From a bacterium (GTDB lineage: Bacteria > Tectomicrobia > Entotheonellia > Entotheonellales > Entotheonellaceae), in NCBI GenBank assembly GCA_027294925.1, contig JAPULM010000006.1, positions 1 to 7,772 of the forward strand: a stretch of DNA of 7,772 nucleotides, written 5' to 3'. The notes under the pieces are model-generated. The model did no database searches. It saw only the letters and a list, made by a program, of their open reading frames with translations, and was not told where the DNA came from. Made by a program: the position numbers and the translations under genes. Shown here one piece after another: positions 1 to 6,076 of this stretch (position 1 is the first letter of the stretch; each line of letters opens with the position of its first letter).

Positions 1-310
1 ACTCGAGGCCCGCTTCATGCAACTGACGCCGATTGTCCGGCCGTTCAGCACACAAATTAAGCACGGCTGCGACACCCTCTCCTTGCAAGCGGTCAAGATC
101 GTCGAACATCATGGCGCCCCCAAGAACAAAATGTTCATCAATAATATCCCACCAATTGAGTGCATACATAAGCCCCCAATATGAGCGGGTAAGCAATAAT
201 GATGTCGATTGTAAATGACGCAATCCGCCGACACTAACACGCCGTAGCCGACGCGCAGTTCCCCGCAAAGATTGAAACAAAAGAGGTTTTCTGTGCTCAG
301 CAGATACCAT
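1..310 (-). CDS. Dual-specificity protein phosphatase-like protein, N-terminal part (cut by window edge)
   Basis: About 103 residues are visible, open to the left edge. After a basic, arginine-rich N-terminus (R-R-L-R-R near residues 24-28) comes an NWWDIIDEHFVLGGAMMFDD segment, then a DLDRLQGEGVAAVLNLCAE segment. This pattern, 'NW..ID..lilG..p..ddl..L...GV.aVlnl.aE', is typical of the start of bacterial PTPMT1-like and other dual-specificity phosphatases. The catalytic HCxxGxxRS loop would lie beyond the window and cannot be checked. The start is the first ATG after an in-frame stop. It is preceded six bases upstream by GGTGA (317-321), which fits the anti-Shine-Dalgarno end. A later in-frame ATG (M-Y-A-L-N-W) is an alternative, but basic N-terminal extensions are common in this family. 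The gene is divergent from thrB. If active it would remove phosphate from protein or phospholipid substrates; the substrate is unknown. The family call rests on pattern recognition only. Confidence 0.68.
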   Translation of the reverse strand, partial: MVSAEHRKPLLFQSLRGTARRLRRVSVGGLRHLQSTSLLLTRSYWGLMYALNWWDIIDEHFVLGGAMMFDDLDRLQGEGVAAVLNLCAERPDNRRQLHEAGLE

Positions 311-368
311 ACGTATTCACCCATCATGGCCTAAACAGCGCCGGTTCGTGCAAAGCCCGGTCTGCTCA

Positions 369-397
369 TTGCTCATCCAGACCTGATGCACTACACT
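369..397 (+). promoter_or_regulatory. Weak candidate promoter for thrB
   Basis: TTGCTC (369-374) and TACACT (392-397) are separated by 17 bp. They match the sigma-70 -35 and -10 consensus at three and four of six positions. The start of transcription would fall about 45 bases ahead of thrB, in the gap shared with the divergent phosphatase-like gene. The match is poor and is given only as the best pair seen there. No attenuator or leader peptide for threonine control was recognised. Confidence 0.2.
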
Positions 398-447
398 AAG
401 ATCACGCCGCAGAATTATGCGCCAGACTATGCTAAGGTAAGGAGCCA

Positions 448-1368
448 ATGCGCAACGCGTCACCTCAAGTCGAGGTCTGTGTGCCCGCAACCACAGCCAA
501 CCTCGGCCCTGGATTCGATATTCTTGGACTCGCCCTACAACTCTACAATCGGTTCAGCCTGGTGGTGACATCGGAACCCGGCTGGCGGGTAGATTTACCA
601 CCTGATGTTGATCTACCCAGCAATGATAACAATCTGGTCTTGCAGGCTATTCGTCATCTGTTCAGTCATGTAGGCTTTACCTGCACAGGCATGCATTTAA
701 CCCAGGTGATTGATATTCCCTTGGCCCGCGGTTTGGGTAGCAGTTCAACGGCGATTGTCGGCGGCCTGATCGCTGCTAACTATCTTAGCGGCGCGGACTT
801 AAATCGTGAGACACTTTTAGCCATGGCGATCGAACTGGAAGGTCATCCAGACAATGTCACCCCGGCTCTAATGGGCGGCTTAACCCTCTCTTACATGGCC
901 AACGGCCGGCACCATTACCTGTCGCTGTCGTTTCCGGAAGAACTAAGCGCTATCATTGCCATTCCTGAGTTTGAACTTTCAACCGCTGATGCCCGTTCAG
1001 TACTCCCCAAGCAAATCAGCAGAGAAGACGCGATCTTCAATAGTAGCAGGACAGCCCTTCTAGTTTACGCCTTGCAGCAACAGCGTTTTGACTTGCTGAA
1101 AACGGCAATGGATGACCGTCTGCATCAACCTTACCGGGCTGCCCTGGTGCCCGGTATGGCTGATGCCATACGCGCTGCCTACCAAGCCAAGGCTTTAGGC
1201 GTTGCACTCAGTGGGGCAGGGCCAAGCCTGCTAGCTTTCGCTCGCGACCATACAGACGCCATCGCGACTGCCATGCAGCATACCTTTAGTCAGCACGGCA
1301 TTTGCTGCCAAACCCGTATATTATCCGCCGACACCCACGGTGCAACGATCGTTACACCACGACCGTAA
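448..1368 (+). CDS. thrB: Homoserine kinase (GHMP family)
   Basis: This enzyme phosphorylates L-homoserine with ATP to O-phospho-L-homoserine, the step before threonine synthase, in the cytoplasm. At 306 residues it has the normal length for ThrB, and the family's motifs appear in order. They are PATTANLGPGFD (13-24, substrate site), the phosphate-binding loop PLARGLGSSSTAIVGG (91-106), EGHPDNVTPALMGGL (131-145), STADARSVLP (178-187) and the C-terminal GHMP motif ALSGAGPSLLAF (253-264). No key motif is broken. The ATG follows AAGGAG (439-444) with only a 3-base spacer, and an in-frame stop lies just upstream, so no longer form is possible from a nearby start. Neither thrC nor the homoserine dehydrogenase gene is adjacent, so it is not in a classical thr operon here. 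It converges with the PP2C gene downstream. Confidence 0.97.
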   Translation: MRNASPQVEVCVPATTANLGPGFDILGLALQLYNRFSLVVTSEPGWRVDLPPDVDLPSNDNNLVLQAIRHLFSHVGFTCTGMHLTQVIDIPLARGLGSSSTAIVGGLIAANYLSGADLNRETLLAMAIELEGHPDNVTPALMGGLTLSYMANGRHHYLSLSFPEELSAIIAIPEFELSTADARSVLPKQISREDAIFNSSRTALLVYALQQQRFDLLKTAMDDRLHQPYRAALVPGMADAIRAAYQAKALGVALSGAGPSLLAFARDHTDAIATAMQHTFSQHGICCQTRILSADTHGATIVTPRP

Positions 1369-1395
1369 AATCCAGTCCTTAGAGATGCCCAGAAT

Positions 1396-1416
1396 CATGC
1401 CGCATGCCGCATGCCA
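1396..1416. repeat. Three tandem copies of a 7-bp unit between two convergent genes
   Basis: CATGCCG, CATGCCG and CATGCCA follow one another without gaps in the 57-bp spacer between the stop codons of thrB and the PP2C gene. The array contains two GCATGC palindromes, so single strands could pair locally. No T-run follows, so I do not call a terminator. It looks like a small slippage-prone tandem repeat of unknown role. Confidence 0.8.
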
Positions 1417-1425
1417 CCTTCTCAC

Positions 1426-2721
1426 TCATTCATCGATACATATACACAATAGCGTAGTGTCATCATGCGGCCTCTGCATATCACTAAATCGATCCAGATT
1501 TTGCTGAATCACCTCAATCGTATCAGTAGGGGAACCTGACGACCTGGCAAACAGCTCGACCAAGCGCGACAGACCAAGCATATCGCCTTCAGCATTCTGT
1601 AATTCGTAGGCCCCGTCAGAGTACAGCAACAACCGATCACCAGGGCTTAACTGATAGCTTTCCTGACGATAGATAAATTGATCATCAATACCGAGCGGCA
1701 AATTCGGCAGTGCCCCCAGACGCTCAGTAGCACCGTCAGCATGGCTGAGTAGAATGGGTGGATGTCCAGCACAGACAAATTGCAAGGTTTGTTGCGCCTG
1801 GTCTAAAAGTAAATATTGCATGGTTACAAAAGACGCCCGACGCTTATTGCGTTGCCACAATAAACCGCTAAGCGTTTGCGCCACATACTCAGGCTCTGCA
1901 CAATGGCTCACACAAGCGCGAAACTCACCCATCAGGCGAGCCATTTGTATTGCAGCGGGCACGCCCTTGCCGGCCACGTCTCCAAGCAGCACACCAAGAA
2001 GCCGTGTATCCAGACATACAACGTCAAAGAAGTCACCGCCCACCCATCGTGAGGGGACTGTTGTACCATAGACCTGCACGCCGGGCAAGGCAGGAAAATC
2101 GGACGGCAACATTTGCTGCTGAATCTCATGCGCAATCTCAAGATCTCGCTTTACCCGTTCATGCTCGGCGACGGTTTGCATCGCTTCCCGGAGCTCAGCC
2201 AAGGCATCTTCCAAGGCTGTATTTTTGCCCGCCAACTCCTCTACCAGGCATTGTTTCTCCTGTAATAAAAGCTCCTGCATCTGAGTCCGCTCGCGCAAAC
2301 GAGCGCTAATGATTTTAAGAAAATTAATCGCAACCGTCGGATGCTCTTCAATCAGCGTATTGAACGTTCGGCGGGACATCGAAAGAAGGCACGTCTGGGT
2401 GCACGCCTTAACCGTTGCAGAGCGCGGCTTAGCCTCCAGCAACGCCATCTCACCAAAAAACTCTCCCGGAGCCATTTCGGCCAAGATATGCTCCAAGCCA
2501 CTTTCAAGCCGCTTACTGACCTGCACTCGGCCGCTCTTAACAATGTATAGCGTGTCGCCATCAGTATTGTCTTCAAATACAACCTGGCCCGGGGCAAACA
2601 GCTCCTCGGTTAAATGTTCAATGACGAAGGCTGTCGTTGTTTCATCAAAGCCAGCAAGTGCTGATGACGACCTATCAACGTAGGGCAATGCGCCGGTCTG
2701 TCCGGTCAACCTATCTCTCAC
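1426..2721 (-). CDS. Cyclic-nucleotide-binding domain / PP2C (SpoIIE, RsbU-like) serine phosphatase
   Basis: This is a cytoplasmic signalling protein with no membrane segment. Residue numbers count from the GTG start. Residues about 20-140 form a cAMP/CRP-type effector domain with a phosphate-binding-cassette-like stretch, F-F-G-E-M-A-L-L with K-P-R-S-A-T (88-103). A coiled-coil, glutamate-rich linker (about 140-205) follows, then a PP2C/SpoIIE phosphatase. The metal-site motifs are present: GGDFFD (228-233), GDVAGKGVPAA (247-257), CAGHPP (317-322), YSDGAYE (367-373) and HDDTT (419-423). By family knowledge, such enzymes dephosphorylate Ser/Thr on anti-anti-sigma (STAS) proteins, with activity set by the N-terminal sensor. 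The ligand and target here are inference, and no STAS or anti-sigma gene is nearby. The start is GTG at 2721, placed 8 bases after a perfect GGAGG. The upstream in-frame TTG at 2736 would add five residues but has no good ribosome site and would sit almost at the predicted transcription start. Confidence 0.93.
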   Translation of the reverse strand: MRDRLTGQTGALPYVDRSSSALAGFDETTTAFVIEHLTEELFAPGQVVFEDNTDGDTLYIVKSGRVQVSKRLESGLEHILAEMAPGEFFGEMALLEAKPRSATVKACTQTCLLSMSRRTFNTLIEEHPTVAINFLKIISARLRERTQMQELLLQEKQCLVEELAGKNTALEDALAELREAMQTVAEHERVKRDLEIAHEIQQQMLPSDFPALPGVQVYGTTVPSRWVGGDFFDVVCLDTRLLGVLLGDVAGKGVPAAIQMARLMGEFRACVSHCAEPEYVAQTLSGLLWQRNKRRASFVTMQYLLLDQAQQTLQFVCAGHPPILLSHADGATERLGALPNLPLGIDDQFIYRQESYQLSPGDRLLLYSDGAYELQNAEGDMLGLSRLVELFARSSGSPTDTIEVIQQNLDRFSDMQRPHDDTTLLCICIDE

Positions 2722-2729
2722 CTCGTCAT

Positions 2730-2734
2730 CCTCC
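2730..2734 (-). promoter_or_regulatory. Ribosome binding site deciding the GTG start of the PP2C gene
   Basis: GGAGG on the minus strand lies 8 bases before the GTG at 2719-2721. It lies inside the reading frame that would follow from the upstream TTG (2734-2736), so it can serve only the internal GTG. This supports 431 rather than 436 residues. Confidence 0.7.
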
Positions 2735-2741
2735 AACTTTG

Positions 2742-2760
2742 CTCATTATATTATGATGAG
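2742..2760 (-). promoter_or_regulatory. Perfect -10 box inside a 19-bp palindrome upstream of the PP2C gene
   Basis: On the minus strand a perfect TATAAT lies at 2750-2745, predicting a transcription start near 2738 and a leader of about 16 bases to the GTG at 2721. The -10 is embedded in a 19-bp palindrome, CTCATTATATTATGATGAG on the plus strand, with a single mismatched pair around a central T. A dimeric repressor bound there would occlude the -10. No good -35 hexamer is visible at 16-18 bp (TTACGC at 19 bp is the best), so the promoter may need an activator. The site geometry is seen directly; the regulation is inferred. Confidence 0.5.
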
Positions 2761-2952
2761 ACGTGTGAGGCGTAAAACGACAACGGTAGTCAATCCGCCC
2801 ATCTCTTCAATACCATCAATCAGATTGTGTCTGCTATTATAATGCAGCAAAAAACCTCTCCCAGGACGCTTTGTCAATTCGTTTGCCGAGCCGAGCATAG
2901 CAGAAAAATGGAGATTATTTCCGTCAAAAGCACAGCCCCAACGTCACCGTTT

Positions 2953-2965
2953 TGACATTGTGTCA
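2953..2965. promoter_or_regulatory. Inverted repeat TGACA-N3-TGTCA overlapping a consensus -35
   Basis: Perfect 5-bp arms TGACA and TGTCA flank TTG. The left arm shares bases with TTGACA (2952-2957), a perfect -35 on the plus strand. The best -10 in range, TACGAC (2974-2979), is weak. The layout suggests an operator, but chance arms of this length are not rare. Confidence 0.3.
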
Positions 2966-2981
2966 TATGGCCTTACGACAT

Positions 2982-3007
2982 CACAGATAGCCTCAGCTGT
3001 GCTTTTT
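2982..3007 (+). terminator. Weak hairpin followed by five T residues
   Basis: CACAG (2982-2986) pairs with CTGTG (2997-3001) around a 10-base loop, and a T5 run follows at 3003-3007. The stem is only five pairs. No plus-strand gene lies upstream of it, so it would matter only if a short transcript starts near 2960-2980. Low confidence. Confidence 0.2.
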
Positions 3008-3036
3008 CTCATTGCTAAAGGCATCATCTAGCATGG

Positions 3037-3049
3037 ACCTGTAACAGGT
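3037..3049. promoter_or_regulatory. Perfect 13-bp palindrome ACCTGT-A-ACAGGT
   Basis: Two perfect 6-bp arms surround one central base, the geometry expected of a half-site pair for a dimeric helix-turn-helix regulator. It lies 227 bp before the start of the unrecognised gene at 3276. No regulator could be assigned from the sequence. The arms are exact, but no second copy was noticed in the window. Confidence 0.4.
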
Positions 3050-3275
3050 AACAGCGCTCTGACCTCAGTAACATTCGTGCTTTATTGGTTAATTCGGACG
3101 ATCTCCCGCGCCCTACCGCTGCTACCAGTATCTCGCCCGACGAACCACCCGCCCTCCACCATGTGGCACAGATATTGCTCTATACCTTACGGTCTAATCG
3201 AACTCTAAAAACAATAAGGGGTCTCATTAGATACGCCTTCTATTCTGAGCAACCCGATGACGACCGGGAGGTCAC

Positions 3276-3860
3276 ATGGCACCAATCTCATTGAGGCAGA
3301 AAAATCCTCCAAAGTTTCACGACCGCCTTATAACCAACAAGGAGGCAACGCACCATTCCTCTGCACCGAGGGTGGAGATGTTTTCTGCGAGCGGTGCGAA
3401 TCTAGAGCATCAGGCCTTCGTTCTCATGGCCGAATTGGAGCAACTTCTTACACAACTCGGCAACCCAACGCAGCCCCCCAGCAGAACGCAGGCGTTGGGA
3501 TTTCTGACCGACATCGCCAACTATATCATTGTGTTTGCTGAACAGTTGCCAATCGATCACCACCATTTATCGCTGGAGGCATTGGTCGAAATAGCGCCAA
3601 GTAACTATTCTCAGCTCCACATTGCACACATCTCTAACGGCCGTCTTACCACCTCAGCGTTACCGGAACTCTCAGCCGACCCCAGGACATTTCGGGGCTT
3701 GAGTAATGATCTTTTACGCGTCATTAATATCTATCTCAATATTTTTGCCATCGTCTTTGAACCAACGGAGTCAAAAGTACAGTGGCTGACGCTTTTCAAA
3801 GGGTTCACGATTGATCTTGCCATAACCGTACACAACATGCAGCCTGACAAGTTGGTCTAA
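3276..3860 (+). CDS. Protein of unknown function (194 residues)
   Basis: I do not recognise this protein. It has no signal peptide, no clear membrane helix and no familiar catalytic motif. The first 34 or so residues are polar and look poorly structured. Residues about 41-90 and 138-186 read as helical, the latter with a fairly hydrophobic stretch (LLRVINIYLNIFAIVFEP, 146-163). The middle (92-135) has a run of histidines (95-97) and a beta-like character. The start at 3276 has GGGAGG at 3266-3271 with a 4-base spacer. An alternative ATG at 3378 (residue 35) follows GAGGG at 3368-3372 with a 5-base spacer and would remove the disordered-looking start. It is divergent from the cNMP-PP2C gene and convergent with hisC. 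A role in the same signalling as the phosphatase is possible from position alone. Whether it is real rests on its length and two usable ribosome sites. Confidence 0.65.
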   Translation: MAPISLRQKNPPKFHDRLITNKEATHHSSAPRVEMFSASGANLEHQAFVLMAELEQLLTQLGNPTQPPSRTQALGFLTDIANYIIVFAEQLPIDHHHLSLEALVEIAPSNYSQLHIAHISNGRLTTSALPELSADPRTFRGLSNDLLRVINIYLNIFAIVFEPTESKVQWLTLFKGFTIDLAITVHNMQPDKLV

Positions 3861-3894
3861 AATGACCAAAACTTAGAGGTGAGGTTCATTTTTT
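3861..3894 (+). terminator. Candidate intrinsic terminator of the unrecognised gene
   Basis: Immediately after the TAA, AATGACC (3861-3867) can pair with GGTTCATT (3883-3890, one bulged T), followed by a T6 run (3889-3894) that runs up to the end of the convergent hisC. The stem is AT-rich with a 15-base loop, so its strength is doubtful, but its position between convergent genes fits. Confidence 0.4.
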
Positions 3895-4956
3895 CTACAT
3901 CAGTTGTCGCAAAGTCTTAAGAAATATCGCCACCTCGTCATCCGTTCCCACCGTGACACGAATGCTGTCAGCCGTCATCGGGCCGTTGAAATATCGCACG
4001 AGAATATGACGTTTTTCCAGTTCCTCAAATACCTCAAGTCCACGTCCGTTAGGGATACGAGGGAATACAAAGTTAGTGCGCGAAGCAGGCACGTGCAGTC
4101 CCATCTCCGTCAAGGTCTGCAACATATGCGTGCGCGTCCGGACGATTTTGGCTGTTGTCTCACGTAGCCAGTCTTGATCCTGCAAGGCCGCACACCCCGC
4201 TACCATGGCTAAACGATCAAGATTATAAGCGTCTTTCACCTTCATCATCTGTGCAATGACATCTCGGTGGGCAAACCCCAAGCCCAGACGCATACCACAT
4301 AACGCATAAGATTTGGAAAAGGTCCGCACCACGATCAGATTGGCAAAGGTGTCGATCAGATTGATGGCCGTTTCGCCGGCAAAATCTGCATATGCTTCAT
4401 CAAGCACCACAATACTCTGTGTGTCGGTTAAAAGATTGTAAAGCACGTCACGATTAAACAAAACCCCGGTTGGTGCATTGGGATTGACAATAAAAATCAC
4501 TTTGGCGCCGTGCGCATCGAGATCTTCGGGAAGCGTATGATCGGGTCCCATTGGGACTTCAACGCAGGATGCATCCTGGAGAGCGCTTAGCACGTTATAC
4601 AAGGCGTAACTCGGGGCTGGCGTTGCAATGGTATCGCCGGCGTCTAAAAACGTCCTAAACAGTATGGTCAAAATATCGTCAGAGCCATTACCGGCGATGA
4701 CTTCGTCCACCCGACAGCCGTACAGCCGAGCGGCAGCTTCACGCAGGCGAAAGGATAGCGGGTCTGGATACAAACGCAAATTGTCATTGATCGCATCGCG
4801 CAGAGCAGCTAACACGTGCGACGACGGGGGATAGGGATTCTCATTGGTATTGAGTTTGATGTAGCTATCGTCGTCACCAGGTTGCTTACCTGGAACATAA
4901 CCTTGCATAGGTTGGATACATTGGCGTACGCGTCCGACAACCGCTTCAATACGCAT
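3895..4956 (-). CDS. hisC: Histidinol-phosphate aminotransferase
   Basis: This is a pyridoxal-phosphate enzyme of fold type I. It converts imidazole-acetol phosphate and glutamate to histidinol phosphate and 2-oxoglutarate, in cytoplasmic histidine synthesis. Its 353 residues are the usual HisC length. Visible signatures are LNTNENPYPP (35-44), YPDP (63-66), GNGSDD (89-94), NPNAPTG (158-164), LDEAYADF (185-192), the Schiff-base lysine K215 in TFSKSYALCGMRLG (212-225) and the C-terminal substrate arginine in SIRVTVGT (331-338). The ATG at 4956 is preceded by GGAG with an 8-base spacer. No other his gene is nearby, and panC diverges from it across 177 bp. Some HisC proteins also act on aromatic amino acids or L-threonine phosphate (CobD-like). 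The motifs favour HisC, but substrate range cannot be read from sequence. Confidence 0.94.
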   Translation of the reverse strand: MRIEAVVGRVRQCIQPMQGYVPGKQPGDDDSYIKLNTNENPYPPSSHVLAALRDAINDNLRLYPDPLSFRLREAAARLYGCRVDEVIAGNGSDDILTILFRTFLDAGDTIATPAPSYALYNVLSALQDASCVEVPMGPDHTLPEDLDAHGAKVIFIVNPNAPTGVLFNRDVLYNLLTDTQSIVVLDEAYADFAGETAINLIDTFANLIVVRTFSKSYALCGMRLGLGFAHRDVIAQMMKVKDAYNLDRLAMVAGCAALQDQDWLRETTAKIVRTRTHMLQTLTEMGLHVPASRTNFVFPRIPNGRGLEVFEELEKRHILVRYFNGPMTADSIRVTVGTDDEVAIFLKTLRQLM

Positions 4957-5068
4957 CGGCTTTACTCCATCTATGATTCCAACACCAAAATATTTGCTTT
5001 GGCTGATCGCGGCAGAATTTTCGTTCCGTATACTAACATGTCCGAAGGTAGCATACCATCAGTAGCCG

Positions 5069-5077
5069 TGCTATATT
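5069..5077 (+). promoter_or_regulatory. Candidate extended -10 promoter for panC
   Basis: TGC-TATATT is an extended -10 (TGn followed by a hexamer matching TATAAT at five of six positions). It would give a start near 5084 and a leader of about 50 bases before panC. No good -35 lies 16-18 bp upstream, which is tolerable for extended -10 promoters. It lies in the 177-bp gap shared with the divergent hisC, for which no convincing promoter was found. Confidence 0.4.
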
Positions 5078-5133
5078 GGCTCGTTACGACAATAATCCGG
5101 ATTAAGAACATGCCCGAGGGAGTATGACACACA

Positions 5134-6024
5134 ATGGGGCTGCAGAATCAGGCTGAAGACCTAGCGCGCTTTGAAACCATTGACGCATTTCGTCTGTACT
5201 TAGACCAGCAGCGTGCGGCCGGCAAACGGATAGGCTTTGTGCCAACCATGGGCTATTTGCACGAGGGGCATCTCAGCCTTGTCCGCGCAGCTCGCCAAAG
5301 CAGCGATATTGTCACCATGTCGATCTTCGTCAACCCAAGACAATTTACGCCCCAAGAAGATTTAGAAGCGTATCCAAGAGATATGCAACGCGATCTGCAT
5401 CTAGCGCAGCAAGCCGGCGCTGATGCTGTATTCACACCAGCAATAGAAGAGATGTATCCAAGCGCCTTTAATACCGAAGTCGTCGTTCATGACCTGACGG
5501 ACACGCTGTGTGGAAGGTCTCGGCCCGGCCACTTCAAAGGCGTCACGACGGTCGTGGCCAAACTGTTCAATATCGTGGGTCCTAGCAATGCTTATTTCGG
5601 TCAGAAGGATTATCAGCAGGTTGCTGTCATTCGCAAGATGGTGGCAGATCTCGCCATACCTATCAATGTTGTCACATGCCCAACTGTGCGAGAAAAGGAC
5701 GGCTTAGCAATGAGTTCCCGCAATGCTTATCTGAGCCCCCCGCAGCGTCAAGCCGCCCTGGTGTTATGGCGCGCCTTGCAGATTGCTAAACATCAGGTTG
5801 ATCAGGGTGAGCGCCAGGCGACAAAGCTGCTGCAGACCTTACAAGATTTCATCTGCGCCGAGCCCGGCGCTGAGATCGATTATGTTGCGATCAGTGATCC
5901 TCGCACCCTGCAAGAGATTGACAGCCTTTGCGGAACCGTTCTGATCGCCCTGGCGGTGCATATCGGTAAAACCCGCTTAATCGACAACATGTTGTTGCCG
6001 GTAGATTCGGAAAACAATGCCTAG
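5134..6024 (+). CDS. panC: Pantothenate synthetase (pantoate-beta-alanine ligase)
   Basis: This enzyme joins pantoate and beta-alanine with ATP through a pantoyl-adenylate intermediate, giving pantothenate for CoA synthesis in the cytoplasm. It belongs to the HIGH-type nucleotidyltransferase fold. At 296 residues it is slightly longer than typical (about 280) because of an extra N-terminal tail of about ten residues. Motifs in order are PTMGYLHEGH (37-46, the HIGH-like ATP site with H43 and H46), FVNPRQF (65-71), CGRSRPGHFKGV (126-137), FGQKDYQQ (155-162) and KDGLAMSSRN (188-197, the KMSKS-like loop). All are intact. The ATG follows GGGAG (5118-5122) at a long 11-base spacing. The closer ATG at 5124 is in another frame and stops soon. 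panB and panD are not adjacent, so the gene seems to be expressed alone from the gap with hisC. Confidence 0.97.
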   Translation: MGLQNQAEDLARFETIDAFRLYLDQQRAAGKRIGFVPTMGYLHEGHLSLVRAARQSSDIVTMSIFVNPRQFTPQEDLEAYPRDMQRDLHLAQQAGADAVFTPAIEEMYPSAFNTEVVVHDLTDTLCGRSRPGHFKGVTTVVAKLFNIVGPSNAYFGQKDYQQVAVIRKMVADLAIPINVVTCPTVREKDGLAMSSRNAYLSPPQRQAALVLWRALQIAKHQVDQGERQATKLLQTLQDFICAEPGAEIDYVAISDPRTLQEIDSLCGTVLIALAVHIGKTRLIDNMLLPVDSENNA

Positions 6025-6036
6025 TTCTGCGCTCCG

Positions 6037-6057
6037 ACCCTACCAGTTTGGCAGGGT
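6037..6057 (+). other. Stable hairpin just after panC, no T-run
   Basis: ACCCT-A-CCA, then a GTT loop, then TGG-C-AGGGT, forms an eight-pair stem with a single A/C mismatch, 12 bases after the panC stop. It lacks a downstream T-run, so it is at best a weak or factor-dependent terminator, or an mRNA 3'-end protector. Its right half overlaps the candidate promoter of the next gene. Confidence 0.5.
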
Positions 6058-6076
6058 GGGGCATGTTATGTTTAAA
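6048..6076 (+). promoter_or_regulatory. Candidate promoter for the metallophosphoesterase-rimI-kinase operon
   Basis: TTGGCA (6048-6053, five of six to the -35 consensus) and TTTAAA (6071-6076, four of six to the -10) are spaced exactly 17 bp apart. The -10 lies within the palindrome GTTTAAAC (6070-6077), which extends to 12 bp with one mismatch. The leader to 6175 would be about 90 bases. Confidence 0.4.

Larger units (their letters stand above)
2761..3275. other. Intergenic region between divergent genes; several inverted repeats, no convincing gene
   Basis: This is about 515 bp between the PP2C gene and the unrecognised gene at 3276. It holds a second TATAAT (2838-2843, plus) in a sequence that also reads TATAAT on the minus strand (2841-2836), neither with a good -35. 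A consensus -35, TTGACA (2952-2957), lacks a clear -10. Three inverted repeats are listed separately. An open frame from 3085 to 3294 (69 residues from a TTG with no ribosome site) overlaps the next gene and is not accepted as a gene. No tRNA or riboswitch fold was recognised by eye. Confidence 0.6.

Noticed and set aside
109..327. 72-codon minus-strand frame with ATG ATG near 327
   Set aside because: It overlaps the phosphatase-like gene in another frame, is cysteine- and tyrosine-rich without a family pattern, and is explained as a shadow.
386..568. 60-codon plus-strand frame ahead of and into thrB
   Set aside because: It overlaps the well-supported thrB start in another frame and has no ribosome site; shadow.
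1754..2683. Several plus-strand frames of 69-124 codons opposite the PP2C gene
   Set aside because: They are antisense to a gene with intact domain motifs. Their translations are low in hydrophobic order and rich in Ser/Arg/Pro/Cys, as expected of antisense shadows.
2952..2980. Full sigma-70 promoter from the perfect TTGACA at 2952
   Set aside because: Hexamers at 15-18 bp spacing match the -10 consensus poorly, so only the inverted repeat and the isolated -35 are reported.
3339..3345. AAGGAGG inside the unrecognised gene
   Set aside because: No ATG, GTG or TTG follows within usable distance (only an out-of-frame ATT), so it does not mark a start.
3257..3541. 94-codon plus-strand frame overlapping the unrecognised gene
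   Set aside because: Its composition is Arg/Gly/Cys-rich and it ends where the frame at 3276 continues with a compact hydrophobic pattern; the latter also has better ribosome sites.
4816..5127. 103-codon plus-strand frame ending just before panC
   Set aside because: Its first half is antisense to hisC and its second half fills the hisC-panC promoter gap. It has no recognisable domain or ribosome site.
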